NCBI RefSeq assembly: GCF_963678635.1
Contig: NC_087064.1
Coordinates: 66,581,548-66,645,547 of the forward strand
DNA length: 64,000 nucleotides
Reading direction: 5' to 3'
DNA from: Symsagittifera roscoffensis
Taxonomy: Eukaryota > Xenacoelomorpha > Acoela > Convolutidae
Positions within the stretch are counted from its first letter, which is position 1. The number at the start of each line of letters is the position of its first letter. Both the position numbers and the translations under genes were made by a program. The notes beneath the pieces were generated by a model, which had not been told where the DNA came from, searched no databases, and saw only the letters and a list, made by a program, of their open reading frames with translations. This document shows positions 1-12,179 of this stretch, piece after piece.

Positions 1-1690
1 GTTATTGCCTAAATTTGACTTTTGAAATGATTGTTTTTTTTTCATTTGAGCACGAACCGCACCGAGTGCCCATGGAACATAATCAATTATATTGTCATAA
101 TATTGCCAGTATCTATAAAATTACAAATTAATTGATTATAATCTATTAAAAATGGATTTTAATCCTAATATTTTTTATGCCAATAAAATCCATTATAATC
201 GATTATAATCAATTTTAATGGATTTTTTCGAGGGGTTATTTATAAAATTTATATATATTTTTTTCAAAGTTATCTCATCTTCTATTTAATTCAGTTGCTA
301 AGCATTACGTTTTATAAATCTTTTGGCTCTACTTTTTAAATTCATTGCAGTTTAACACTTCATTTTACTGTTTTTTAACCACAACCGCCCCCCCCCCCAG
401 TTTACCGCTCAGCCCCCAGCTTATACCAACACCACCCCCAACAGTTTAACCCACCCCTTTTTTGGGGAGGGGGTTAAAAAGCACGGATGACGTTGAGACA
501 TTGCATTTAGTAAAAGACTTGGCGTACATTTTGCAATTTTCTCGCAAAATCAGCAACATTTTGCAGAAACAATTGAATTTAGTTCTAAAAATGAAAAAGA
601 TTATAAACATTTATAATGGATTATAATGGATTTCTAGTACAAAAATAATCGAGTATAATGGATTATCTTGGCAAAAGTAATCGATTTTGGTGACAAAAAT
701 AATGGAACATAATCAGTTATTATGGACTATAATGGGTTTTTCTTGTTCAAAAATAATCGATTATAAAGGCAATATAATCGAGTTCGTGGTCTGAATATTA
801 CATCTGTAATGGATTATAATGGATTATTTTTGTCTCGGTCCATTATAATCAATTGAAATCCATAGGCGCTCGTTGCGGGGAAAAACAGAATAAAAAAATT
901 TAGTTAATCTAAGAGAATTGTTTTTTGACCATTTAAATTGGTCACCAATTTTCCTAACAACTTGGCTTTAACTATAAAGCAACTAACACTTCATCAGTAG
1001 AGATTCTGCACATAGAGTTAAGATATGGCGCGTAATTTTTACACTGATAGAGAATAGTTAAATTCAGCCAAAAAAATCAATTACGCAATTCAAAAAGACA
1101 CTATTTCTTTATATTGAATTTTTCTTGCTCTTTCGAAGTTTTAAAAGTTAGATAAGGTGTTTTTGGTCTTAGCCTTTTCTTGATGAAACGACGAATCATT
1201 TTGTTCACTTTCTTAAGTTTTAGTATAGTTTATACAAATTTTGAAATCAAGGTTCCCCCAAATGGATACTATTGTCATTTCGCTTAGTTGCCTAAATGCA
1301 GGGTTACACTCTGCTATCTTACAACAGTAGAAAAGCGAATGAATTCTCACAGAAAAATCAGTAGTAAATATCGAGTGCATGTGCCAACCTTGGCATTTCT
1401 TTCACCCAATGAAATCAAAAATATCAAGCTTTTTTTACCGAGTTTTTCTGCATTTCAACCCAATATTATTCGCAAAAGTCTTTAAACAATTTCAGTTTGA
1501 CTGTTTTCTCCCTTTCCCTAGTTTTTCGGTATAATTAAACGCCACCTTCAAAATTTTATTGATTCTACAGAATTACGCTCTATTAAATATTCGACTCAAG
1601 TATCTTAAATCAACTGCGCAATGCTTTCCATTAAAAAATTTTTCATAATTTCGTTTTAATTTCTTCTTTTTCTGAGATTTTTAATTTTTT
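1..1690. other. Gene-free AT-rich DNA
   Basis: No reading frame here resembles a known protein. The stretch holds the ATTATAATGG word cluster (about 85-860), a C tract at 385-400 and otherwise featureless AT-rich sequence. The short frame at 1288-1485 shows no recognisable domain and is probably chance. Confidence 0.6.
85..860. repeat. Cluster of degenerate ATTATAATGGATT / AATCGATTATAAT words
   Basis: Words such as attataatggattataatgg, aatcgattataat and their complements recur many times at about 85-230 and 600-860, in both orientations. The spacing is irregular, so this is not a clean tandem array. Because the words are near-palindromic (ATTATAAT, AATCGATT) the two strands look alike. It could be a degraded microsatellite or a short-motif cluster; no function can be read from it. 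Confidence 0.6.
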
Positions 1691-1800
1691 TTTTAATTTT
1701 GATTGTAGTTTCCTTGTCGGTTGGTGTCGTCCGGTGTCATTGTTGTTTCGAAGGGTAGTCGGGAGTTTTCGAATAATAGAGACGGGCAGATCGGAGATCG
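1690..1800. repeat. Dispersed repeat, copy 1
   Basis: The stretch with ggttggtgtcgtccggtgtcattgttgtttcg resembles parts of 24640-24760 and 25690-25800, where a G/T-rich run leads to a (a/g)tccgttgtc motif followed by gttgtttcaa. The three copies are strongly diverged. Their family is not recognised. Confidence 0.35.
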
Positions 1801-1878
1801 ATTTTTTTTTCATTCTACCCCGAAAGAAAACTATAAATAGGGGAGATTGATCAATAATTGATTGTAACTTTCACAGTT

Positions 1879-2292
1879 GTGCCCGGATAGTGAAAACCAA
1901 TTCTAAACTAGTATTTATAATTGGACATAAATATAAAATCGCTATCCTTATAAAATATTACTACCAACCAATCATATTTCATCTCCAACACTGACACTTA
2001 TTTATAAGTGCTGAAACTACTTGTAGTTTCAGCACCAGAACATTTTAAAGAAAACTTAGACTACAGTTGTTCTCCTTCTGGATAAAACTTCAAGAACTAA
2101 TACGCAAAAACCAGTATACACATTTGATCTAATGGGACTACGAGATATAAGAGTAAGAATAAGATTGGTATTAGACTAAGAACATGCATGAATCTATATA
2201 GCCGAAAATAAGATGGTGTACCTTATGGACGAACAGACAGTGTACTTTATCTGAATTTTTCGATAAGTACGAGAAAAAGGTCAAAACCTATC
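1879..2292 (+). repeat. 5' LTR of the long Gypsy-type element
   Basis: It shares with 18166-18566 the string gcccggat near its start, then ctaaactagtat(t/c)tataattggacata, the motif tataagtgctgaaactacttgtag and the run ttagactacagttgttctcc, ending near aggtca. Start and end are approximate because the edges are diverged. The motif cttatttataagtgctga is a plausible core-promoter region. Confidence 0.85.
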
Positions 2293-2304
2293 TGGTGCGA
2301 CAAT
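2293..2304 (+). promoter_or_regulatory. Possible primer-binding site
   Basis: TGGTGCGACAAT follows directly where homology between the two LTRs stops. A TGG start immediately after the 5' LTR is expected for a tRNA-primed primer-binding site. The tRNA species was not identified. Confidence 0.4.
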
Positions 2305-2379
2305 AAGTCTCGAAAAAGACCTTAACTAACCTAGAAATAGACAATTAAAAGTAGAATTAGATAATTGCAAATCGCAAAA

Positions 2380-2586
2380 ATGTTAGATGGAATAAAGAAT
2401 TTAATACAAATGTCTGTACGACTCAATAGATCTACACTCATATTCCCAACAATACGAGAAACACCAGATTTTGCAAGAAGACCGAGAACAAGGCGTGAAC
2501 AACGATTAGGAAGGAACCGTTCAATTCACCATATGCTAGTGAAACGAACACCGGTAGAAGAATTTTTTGTATTTAGAAAGCTTTAA
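2380..2586 (+). CDS. Small basic reading frame after the 5' LTR
   Basis: The frame is open from 2365, but the first ATG is at 2380, giving about 68 residues rich in Arg (a PRTRREQRLGRNRS stretch). It has no recognised domain. It lies just downstream of the LTR, before the duplicated segments. It may be the 5' piece of gag or an accessory frame, or it may be a chance frame surviving in decayed leader sequence. Confidence 0.3.
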   Translation: MLDGIKNLIQMSVRLNRSTLIFPTIRETPDFARRPRTRREQRLGRNRSIHHMLVKRTPVEEFFVFRKL

Positions 2587-2604
2587 GCAATAAATTTAGT
2601 TTTT

Positions 2605-4727
2605 CATTTATTGACATAAAACAATGCAAAGAAAAACTCTTCAACTCAAATGGTGCTAAACCTAATAGTCAAACAATAACGACCGATAAAAAGAGCAAAA
2701 GTCGTTCCCCCCAAAATCAGCAGTAAATTAAACCTTTTAAATAAAAATTTATGTTTAATAAATAATAAAAAAATTAGTTAGTTTAAACTTTTATTGTTGG
2801 TTTCACTAGTTTGCACACATCATCTGTTCTTCATACCAGCTTCGTTATCTAAAACATAACAGCATCAATCGTAAAAACTATTATTACTCAAACCCTAAAC
2901 TCAAACTTTCCCAAACTTAATTTTTTATATAAAACTTGTCAAGGCTTATCCTTGTTTTCTCTTGAATCACTTTTGTTTTAAAAACAGATAATCACGGCTT
3001 TCCTTGGATCTTAGTTTCCAAATTAAATTAAATTATTTTCCTCAAATTTTGAACATCATGGCCTCCCTTGGATCAAATCAGAACAATTTCGTTCTCCTAA
3101 CCAAATTTTTTTGTAAGCGTCCAACGACCTAAAACGTCGATTCACTCTCAAACCTCACAAAAGACCCAGGATTAAAAGAGTTTTTTGAAAAAACTAACCA
3201 ATTTACTTAAGATAGACAGTGAAGAACTTCGGTTAGTCATCCTTCACTTGAGCCCTCCTCTTAGATATTCAGGTTAAAATTCTTAAAACTTTGGAAGTCA
3301 TAAAATAGCATCGAACGATCTACCTAATTATACCTGATCCTTGTGGATTGATTTACTATTCTCCATCCCCTGATCACCAATCACAATTCCTAGGTAAGAT
3401 TAAGCAAGCCTATCATATATTAAAACATAGTCACGAAAAGAAAAAATATTTCTCACGAATTGATATACTTTCTCTCCAACCCCTCAATTTCGGTAATATA
3501 TGCCCCAAATTAAGATAACCACACAAAAACCGTAAGAACTAACAGTTTGAGACGATAGAATTGCTAACCCCCAAGTGATTGCATTCCTCATCCTAAAACT
3601 TATGTCAAGAGACAATCTAGGCAGTAAACAAACACTCAAATTAGATAACTTTTTAATTGAAAACGAAAGGTACGATCCTGCTATTGCACCTCACAAACAA
3701 ACAATAGGATATATCAGATCAAAAAGACAAACACGTAAGAAGAAAAATACATTAAAATAAAAACAAATTATCAAAAGAAGATTTGCAAAAAGACAAAACG
3801 CAGTCTCAGAATCAGATACAAACACGATACAGGAACTTCAGGATTTAAAAGATTCGAGAAACATGCAGAAACCGCTAGAAAATCAAAAATATGTAAGTGA
3901 CTTAGAAGCTATATCACCACCATCGTCAAGTAAAGGAAAACGCTGAACTAAAAATCATACAGTAAAAAACCAGTACGTCTATATAATTGGAATCAACTAA
4001 TAAGACATATTGAAAGTTACACATTAACAGTTTTTTAGATTAAAAAATGATCAAATACGACAAAAAGTTCGACGATAACTTAATACTCTCAGTTTTTATA
4101 CAACCAGAAAATTATCCCGCTCGAGGACAAGAAAAACTTTGTCACATTTCATTGTAATTTTGTTTGAAAAAGGTTACATCCCATGTAAACAAGAATTTCC
4201 CTTAAAAAAATGAAACTGCAAAATCTTGACAACTACCTTACAGGAAAATGTAAAATAACATCAGACTATGGTATATACTAGAGAAATCTTTTCACCAAAA
4301 CCAAACCACCCTACAATTCAAATACAAAAAAAAGTTGATATAGTTTTAGAAATTCACAAAGGGCAATTTCAGTTTTTACACATGATGTCTTTTCACTTAT
4401 TTACAGCTACATATCAGTATTAGCACTGAAAGAAACACAAAATGTATCACCGCTTTAAACATCCCGACACTCAACTGTAAGACATGAATTGAATATTTTC
4501 CCAAAAGTTTTAGATACAATCCGTGAAAATTTCATTCATTTTGAAATTTCACAAAAAACCAACACGATCTACACAAAACCTTAGCATGGTTTATAATTGT
4601 TTATTTCGTCCATAACATTGATTTCAAAGCACATTCTAGAAAGAGTTTTCGACCACAAAGCTCAGGCGACAAAACTGTAATAGCAGATGAAACAGATAAG
4701 GTTTGGGACCCTGATTAGTCTCATTCA
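2605..4727 (+). repeat. Internal duplication, unit 1 (2.1 kb)
   Basis: The block beginning ttcaactcaaatggtgctaaacc (2640) recurs at 4748, and the block from about 3920 recurs at about 5243. The middle part (about 3140-3920) exists only in this unit. Coding traces are visible: a Ser/Lys-rich stretch ending near ISPPSSSKGKR (about 3890-3945), and a frame with DDNLILSVFIQPENYPARGQ (about 4070-4130). Both are interrupted by stops. The block appears to be gag-proximal sequence that was duplicated and then decayed. Confidence 0.7.
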
Positions 4728-6083
4728 TCATTCATTAACTTAACATTTTTCAACTCAAATGGTGCTAAACCTAGTATTCAAACAATAACAACCAAAAAAG
4801 AGCACAAGTTGTTCACCCCAAAATCAGAAGTAAATTAAAATTTTTAAATAAAAATTTGTGTTTAATAAAAAAAGTACAAAATTAGTTAGTATAAAAGTTT
4901 ATTCTTGGTTTCACTAGTTTACACACATAGTCTTTTCTTCATCTCAGCTTCATTATCTAAAACATAACAGCATCAATCAAAAAATTATTATTACTCAAAC
5001 CCTAAACTCAAACATTCCTAAACTTAAACTCTGATAAAAATTTGTCAAGGTTTATCCTTGTTTTCTCTTGAATCATTTTTACTTAAAAAACATATCATCA
5101 CGGCTTTCCTTGAATCTAAATGTTCATTTTAGATTAAATTAAGTTCCTTAATTTCTGATCATCATGGCCCCCCTTGGATCAAATCAGAGTAGTTTTGTTC
5201 TCCCAACCAAATTTTTTTGTCGGTGTCTAACGACCTAAAACGTCGGAGTAAAGGAAAACGGTAATTAAAAAATCATACAGTAATAAACCAGTACGTCTAT
5301 ATAATTGGAATCAACTAGTAAGACATAACGAAAGTTACACATTAACAGTTTTTTTAGAAAAAAAAAGTGATTGAATACAACAAAAACTTCGACGATAACT
5401 TAATACTCTCATTTTTTGTACAACCAGAAAGTTATTCCGCTCGAGGACAAGAAAAAATTTTGTCACATTTTAATTGTTATTTTGTTTGGAAACGGTTACA
5501 TTCCATGTAAACAAGAAATTACCTAAAAAGAAGGAAACTGCAAATTCTTGACAGTTACCTTAAAGGAAAATATAAAACAACATCAGACTATGGTATATTT
5601 ACTATAGAAATCGTTTCTCCAAAACCAAACCACCTTACATTTCAAATACAAAAAGTTGATTTAGATTTAGAAATTCACAAAGGGCAATTTCAATTTTTAC
5701 AAATGATGTCTTTTCACTTATTTACAGCTACATATCAATATGAGAATTGAAAGAAACACAAAATGTATCACCGCTTCAAACATTCCGACACTCAACTATA
5801 AGACATGAACTGAATATTTTCTCAAAATTTTTAGATACAACCAGTGAAAATCTCATTAATATTGAAATTTTACAAAATGCCAAACACCATCTACAAAAAC
5901 ATTAGCATGGTTTATAATTGTTTGTTTTGTCCATAACATTGACTTCAAAGTCCATTCAAATTCAAGAAAGAGTTTTCGACCACGCTCGACCAAGCTCAGA
6001 CGACGACCAAGCTCAGACGACGAAACTGTGTTAGCAGATGAAACAGATATTGTTTGTGACCCTGATTGGCGTCATTCATCGTT
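4727..6083 (+). repeat. Internal duplication, unit 2 (1.36 kb, shortened)
   Basis: It is homologous to 2605-3140 and 3920-4727 but lacks about 780 bp from the middle. The same coding trace survives with different stops (DDNLILSFFVQPESYSARGQ, about 5390-5450; LEIHKGQFQFLQMMSFHLF, about 5668-5725). Conserved reading in both units against a background of stops suggests that the ancestral sequence was coding before duplication. Confidence 0.7.
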
Positions 6084-6458
6084 CATTGATATAACATTTG
6101 ATACTTCAAGTGCAGCAATGGCTATTATCCGTAGATAAGGAAAAACACCAGTTACTATTGATGCAACACCTTTAAATTACAATGCAATGTTCACTGAAAG
6201 AACAGCAAATATTAGTGTAAACTCCAAATTCATTAATACACAAGAAAATTTAAATGCAACAAGAAATCCTACATAAGAAGATATTCAAACTCCACCACAA
6301 TTTGTTAATGAGGAAATTGTCGATACAATGCCAACAACAACACAACAAAGCATTTCTCCTAATCATCCTACAATTACAACACCACAAAATAAAAAAACCG
6401 CATTTCCACAAACAACTATACAACCAACAGTAAAACCTTCCGTTGCTCCAAAATACTC

Positions 6459-7060
6459 ACAAGCTGAAATCACAATGAATTTGGAAGAAAAAAAAAATTT
6501 AAAATTACATTATGTAAATAACATCCATACAAGCACTTCACAATTAAATTCAATACTAGATTCCGACACTGAACTAATCTAAATATCTACGAGAAAAAAC
6601 CAAACTTTTAAGGTAAACACTCATTCCAAAATTGGTCTAACTATTGCTGAATGTAGAAAAAACAAGACAATCAGGACAAACCACAAAAATATAGAGAACC
6701 AAACAGACTTTTTTATCAATACATGAAAAAAGATCAAAACCTAAGACAAGTGGATTATTAGACATTTACAACAGTAACGACATCACGACAAACAAACAAA
6801 CAGAGAACATCTAATAGAAGTAAGTTTTCAGATCATAATTACAACTTTTTTTTGCAATTAATAACATAGCAAAACCTCCCTAAAAAAGCAGCCAAAATAA
6901 ATCACAGGCACAAAACTACAATCAAGGAGTACCACAACAATTTTCTCACTCAGTACGATAAGCAACGAGCCACAGCGGATCGCAGAGAAAATGTCCCCTT
7001 TTTCAACAAAATAAAAACATAACAACTGAACATTTTATTCAGAACATGTAGATTATTTTG
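6459..7060 (+). repeat. Displaced duplicate of the gag C-terminal segment, copy 1
   Basis: From caagctgaaatcacaatgaat to cattttattcagaacatgtagatta this segment matches 7905-8525 with few differences. It interrupts the N-terminal half of gag. Its similarity to the other copy is much higher than that between the two LTRs, so it is probably a late duplication or a recombination product. Confidence 0.8.
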
Positions 7061-7904
7061 GTCGAAAACAGCAGCGGTTTACTACAAACCAACAAAACAA
7101 TAACTGAAAAATCGGTCAATTAGATCCTATTTATCAACCAGCTATTTTTTAACCATATACACAAAATGAACAAACACGACAACCAAGACAAACATTTCAT
7201 CCAAGACAAAACTCAGCATCATACAAAAATAATAATTTTCAATCACAAATCCAATAAATACACAAAGTTACCAATCAACACAAATGCAAAATTAAATACC
7301 ATTGCCTTATTATTTACAACAACACAAAATTACAAAGACCGAACTTACAAACTTTTCTCAAGTAACAAACAACGAAGAATCACTTCAAATGACAATGAAT
7401 CCAGGCCTTGTGGGTGGATCGTCCATATCTTCAAATAAACCACTGATGGTATTCACAGGAACAGATCCTGAATAGTCAGTCAAAGATTATTTAAAAGCAG
7501 TTACAGCTAACTTATTTTTAAAAATAGGACCTGAACCAGTAAAAACGCCACTTTATCAAATTTGGATACATAGATGCACAGGTCTAATCCAAACCACACT
7601 AGATGGCGCAGCCCAAAAATAATTTCCAGTTTTACCAAAAATTTTTAAATCAGACTGGAAACGTTTCACACAAGCATTTTTAAAATGCTCGACTTCGAAC
7701 GAAATAAACAACATCAAAGAGTATTTTGTAATGAAAACAGTAGACAATACGAAACAATAAAACAACTTGCCGTAAGAATCGAAACATTGGTAGGAAAAGC
7801 ATACTCGCTTAATACACCTACTCAATAATTAAAAAGAGTGCATCACATCCATCATCAATTCGAGAACATAACATAGACTTCCGAAAACTAGTAGACCAAC
7901 TAGA

Positions 7905-8535
7905 ACAAGCTGAAATCACAATGAATTTGGAAGAAACAAAAAATTTAAAATTACATTATGTAAATAACATCCATACAAGCACTTCACAATTAAATTCAAT
8001 ACTAGATTCCGACACTGAACTAGCTGAAAAAACTACTCAGATATTAAATATCTACGAGAAAAAACCCAACTTTTAAGGTAAACACTCATTCCAAAATTGG
8101 TCTAACTATTGCTGAATGTAGAAAAAGCAAGACAATCAGGACAAACCACAAAAATATAGAGAACCAAACAGACTTTTTTATCAATACATGAAAAAAGATC
8201 AAAACCTACGACAAGTGGATTATTAGACATTTACAACAGTAACGACATCACGACAAACAAACAAACAGAGAACATCTAATAGAAGTAAGTTTTCAGATCA
8301 TAATTACAACTTTTTTTTTGCAATTAATAACATAGCAAAACCTCCCTAAAAAAGCAGCCAAAATAAATCACAGGCACAAAACTACAATCAAGGAGTACCA
8401 CAACATTTTTCTCACTCAGTACGATAAGCAACGAGCCACAGCGGATCGCAGAGAAAATGTCCCCTTTTCCAACAAAATAAAAACATAACAACTGAACATT
8501 TTATTCAGAACATGTAGATTATTTTGGTCGACATT
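7905..8535 (+). repeat. Gag C-terminal segment, copy 2 (native position)
   Basis: It follows the gag core in the expected order, so this is the native copy. A third partial copy of its fatcaatacatgaaaaaagatc-type stretch (atagagaaccaaacagac onward) occurs at 8607-8665. Confidence 0.75.
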
Positions 8536-8829
8536 TTTTGTCGATACATGAAAAAAGAAATCAGAAAACCATGCGATCATGCAAGAATCAGAAAACCACA
8601 AAAATATAGAGAACCAAACAGACCTTTTTATCAATACATGAAAAAAGATCAAAACCTACGAACCGTGAAAATTCGTAGTAAAAATATTTCAGGAAAATTA
8701 CTACCAGAAATTTATTAGAATTTCAGACAACAATCACCTTGTCGAAATAATTATCGCGGAAGATCTCCAAGTCGAAGAAATTCACAAAATTTTCCGCAAA
8801 ACACATACATCAGATCATATACTTAAATT

Positions 8830-10540
8830 AATCAAAATCGAAATAATTACTTATGATCCAACTCAAACAGAAGTATTTACTCGAACTACAATAGAAATTG
8901 TTCCAATTCAATTTACCGAAAGAGATAATAATCAAACGATCGATCCAGAAACTCTTCATATAATTGAAACAGGAATTGCTCAAATAAAAAATTAGACAAA
9001 ACTCAGACAATAGATCACAAAACCATTGAAACAACAGATCAAACTATAACAACAACTACAATAGATCACGAGATAAACCTAGAAATCGAAACTATAATTA
9101 CTTAAATAGACAAAGAAGTTTTTCGCAGTCACACCACAGAAATAATACACATTAGCAAAACTCACAGCAAAATTAAAGTAGCAGTACACCTAAACACCAA
9201 AGACGGATAAATCAAGTACAATCAACTGAAAAAACTGAACAAATAATACAGAATGTTCAGAATTACAGCTAAATCACATAAATTGTGCATCCACAGATGA
9301 CGAGAGCGAAAAAGAAAACACGCTTTCAATAAACGTGCTTCACATTGAAAATGAATAGGAAGTACCATTTGAATCGAATCATTATCAAAATCCCAAAATT
9401 TTTAAAAAATTCTGATGAACAAAAAATTACACAAAAAAGGACTGACTACACTAACAAGAACTCAAATTTTAATTACGAATAACATATATCAAAAAACATC
9501 AAATAAAATACAATCACCTAAAGAAAAAATTTAGACACTTGCATTTTCTTTGAAAGTCCAAAAAAAAATTTCAGTCACCAGACCCTGAAATTGATTTTTT
9601 AATAGAGTCAGAAGCAGAATCAAACACCATAAACGTTCCCATTTGGAATGAAATACATTTTCTACATCCAAATTTATCAAGTTTAAAGTTTAACAAACTA
9701 TGGAAAAATCCAATTATTTCTCGTTCCCACTTGAACAATGGAACAAAACAAAGTATTAAACAAACCTTTTAAGTAAATATTTCATATCACAGACATAAAA
9801 CATAATATCGTTGGAATTCCATTTTTTAAACTAAATATATACCCACTATTAAAATTCTAAAAACTAAATTACTTATAAATGATAAATACACAAGAACAAA
9901 TGACAAATCACTAACATTCTTTCATAGTTTAGACAAACAACTTTAATAAAATAAACAAAGAAATTTCTTCTGACTTCTAGCCCATATACAACCAAAAACG
10001 AAAACACCGGAAGCCATTATCAGGATATGTAAATAACTTCTCAATAAGTAATGTACATCATTACAATAATGATCAAAATGAACAACGACTATAATTGTCA
10101 GAATTTGAATTAAAACCAATTCAATTTTTTTTTGAGAAACATTTTTTTTCTATCAAATACGCAAAAAATACAAGTTCAGATATCATCCCACTACAAGCCT
10201 ACAACTATTACTCATTTAAGTAACACTTCTCGTAAAAAGACTATTTGGATTTTGTGAAACAAATGCAACATCTTCTCTAACTATAGACATAGCATATAGA
10301 CTAAACATTATTTTAAAATTATTAGATATAAGTCAGTCAACAATTCTTATGGAAGATTTAACAATTTTTATTATAACTAGTGATTCAAAACGAAACGCAG
10401 ATTGTGTTACAAAAACACCTTATTTTAAACCGATATTCCAAAATTCAAATAATACCACAGAACAGCAGAATTTCCTTACGATGTTCAATTTTCAACACTC
10501 GCAAATCACAGCAAGAATTTGAACATCTAGCAGAACTACT
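8830..10540 (+). pseudogene. Gag-pol linker / protease region, decayed
   Basis: No open frame longer than about 60 codons survives. One frame at about 9250-9360 reads ELQLNHINCASTDDESEKEN and then LSINVLHIENE, an acidic linker-like stretch. An aspartic protease active site (D-T/S-G) was not found, although one is expected between gag and RT in this element type. The rest is AT-rich with many stops. Confidence 0.45.
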
Positions 10541-10553
10541 ACTTAAATAATCA

Positions 10554-11377
10554 ATGGTTTATGCTACATCTAAATTTGGTGTTAGAAAAAGGAATTCACC
10601 ATTACAGTTGCCATTAAAACCTGACTCAGTTTTCAAAAAACAACTAGCAAGTGAAGTTCCAATTCACTTACTGAATACAGTTAATAGACTACTTGATATC
10701 TTAGAACAAAATAAAATCGTTTTTCCAGTCAACAAAGAAGAACAGCCAAAGGGAAACACATTCACAAATCCCGTTATTATTTTCGCTAAAGGAGAATTTT
10801 TTAAAATTGTACTAGATGCAAGGTACCTAAAGTCACTCATCGACGAATATAAATGCAATTGGTCCATAGAACAATTCAAGTAATCTTCTTGAGAAAAAAA
10901 ACGGACAGTACCTTACTTCAGTTAATATGAACAGCGCTTGTAATCAAATGCCACTAGATGAACAATCACGACGCTTAACACAATTAGTTATTGGAAATCA
11001 GCAATACGAATTCAATAGATTGTTCTATGGGATCTCCATCGGACCAGCAGCTTTTTCAGCATTCATGAAAAAAAAATTCCGACCACTCATACTAAGCAAA
11101 AATGTCATAACCTATTTAGACAAGGTTTTCATGCAATCGCAAACAAAAAATGAAAATATTGGACAAATGTCATTATATACTACTTAAGGAAAACATGAAA
11201 GCAGCCCCGGATAATTCCCATTTCTTTCTCACCCGTGTTAAAATCCTTCGACATATTATCGAAGGAAACAAGATCACTCCATTAAAGTCTCGCATATACG
11301 CAATAATAAAACTTCAACCACTATCAACCAAGAAGAAAATCCAAGAAAGTCTTGAAACGCTAATTGTTTTAAAGTAA
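10554..11377 (+). pseudogene. pol: Reverse transcriptase, inactivated (Ty3/Gypsy pol)
   Basis: Three consecutive open pieces (10554-10883, 10927-11187, 11150-11377) cover the fingers, palm and connection of a Gypsy-type reverse transcriptase. The first carries FTNPVIIFAKGEFFKIVLDARYL. The second reads MNSACNQMPLDEQSRRLTQLV and FNRLFYGISIGPAAFSAFM. The catalytic motifs are damaged: the motif A Asp appears as Asn in the sequence VNMNSACNQ, and the usual Y-x-D-D box reads YLDK. The third piece holds the RVKILRHIIEGNKITPLKSR stretch typical of the region before RNase H. Frameshifts separate the pieces, so no active enzyme is made. Confidence 0.85.
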
Positions 11378-11399
11378 ATATGTATATAAATTGCAATTA

Positions 11400-12140
11400 T
11401 ACCTAAGACTATTCACAATATTCTTAGACAGTAAAATAATTTTGAATGGACAACAGAACACCAAAAATGATTTGAGGAAACTAAAACATTTCTTACCGAT
11501 TGATTATCAAAATTGATGCCAGACCCAGACCAACCATTTTATGCAATGATGCTTTCACAATCACAATCACATAACAGAACAAATATCACAATCACATAAC
11601 AGAACAAATAAATTGAATCTTATCTCAGCAAATTCAAGACTATTTACAGAAGCAGAACTTAGACTCTACACACTTATGGGAGAATCTACAGCTATAATAA
11701 ATTCTCTCACAGAATATGAATTTTCAATCCTCGCATCAAAACATCAAAAAGTTTTATTTACAGATCATAAATCTATAACTTTCTTATTTACACAAAAATC
11801 AAATCCAAAACACAAAATTATAAATTGGATTATAGAACTTACATTTAGTTTGGACTTCAGGAAAAATCTTGCTTTACCAGATACACTCAGTCAAAACACA
11901 ACACCAGAATTAATAACAAGGAAAACAACAGGGGCAATACCACAAAATATAAAGTCTTTTCTTGCAAAAGACGAAATTTCACCACGATTAGAATGCAAAT
12001 ATGCAGTAAAAACTGGCTTTGAATATGTACAAACAAATAATTTACAACATTTCCCACTATATCTAGATTGCCAAAACAACCATTATGAAGTCGATTTATT
12101 AGAAAATTCTACATTTAAGCCACTACCTTATTCAGCATGA
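11400..12140 (+). pseudogene. pol: RNase H domain and pol tail, truncated
   Basis: The upstream part (11400-11610) is frameshifted and contains a local repeat of aaatatcacaatcacataacagaac. The open piece 11613-12140 (175 codons) starts at the MNLISANSRLFTEAELRLYT stretch, continues to LFTDHKSITFLF and reaches NLALPDTLSQNTTPEL, all typical landmarks of Gypsy RNase H. The N-terminal catalytic Asp segment (DASxxGxGAxL) is not in frame with it. RNase H would remove RNA during reverse transcription; this copy is incomplete. Confidence 0.75.
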
Positions 12141-12179
12141 ATCAAAAACAAAACACAACAAAAACCATTAAACCAAAAA

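Larger units (their letters stand above)
6060..8830 (+). pseudogene. gag: Gag polyprotein remnant (Gypsy type)
   Basis: Fragments of a Gag-like protein are spread over several frames. A Thr/Pro/Gln-rich N-terminal part includes the open frame 6328-6582. A Gln/Asn-rich stretch lies around 7166-7380. The core begins near 7389 (MTMNPGLVGGSSISS) and continues through SVKDYLKAVTANLFLKIG, with a stop in between, and DWKRFTQAFLK. A charged C-terminal part follows (about 7905-8060, QAEITMNLEETKNLKLHY), and then an Arg/Ser-rich tail near 8735-8780. In Gypsy elements Gag forms the particle and binds RNA. The expected CCHC knuckle is not intact: only flanking Tyr/Cys and Glu-Cys residues are visible around 8085-8130. 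Not functional. Confidence 0.7.

Noticed and set aside
1820-1878. TATA-like box (actataaatagggg) just before the 5' LTR
   Set aside because: It is outside the LTR, not repeated at the 3' end, and has no gene downstream other than the decayed element.
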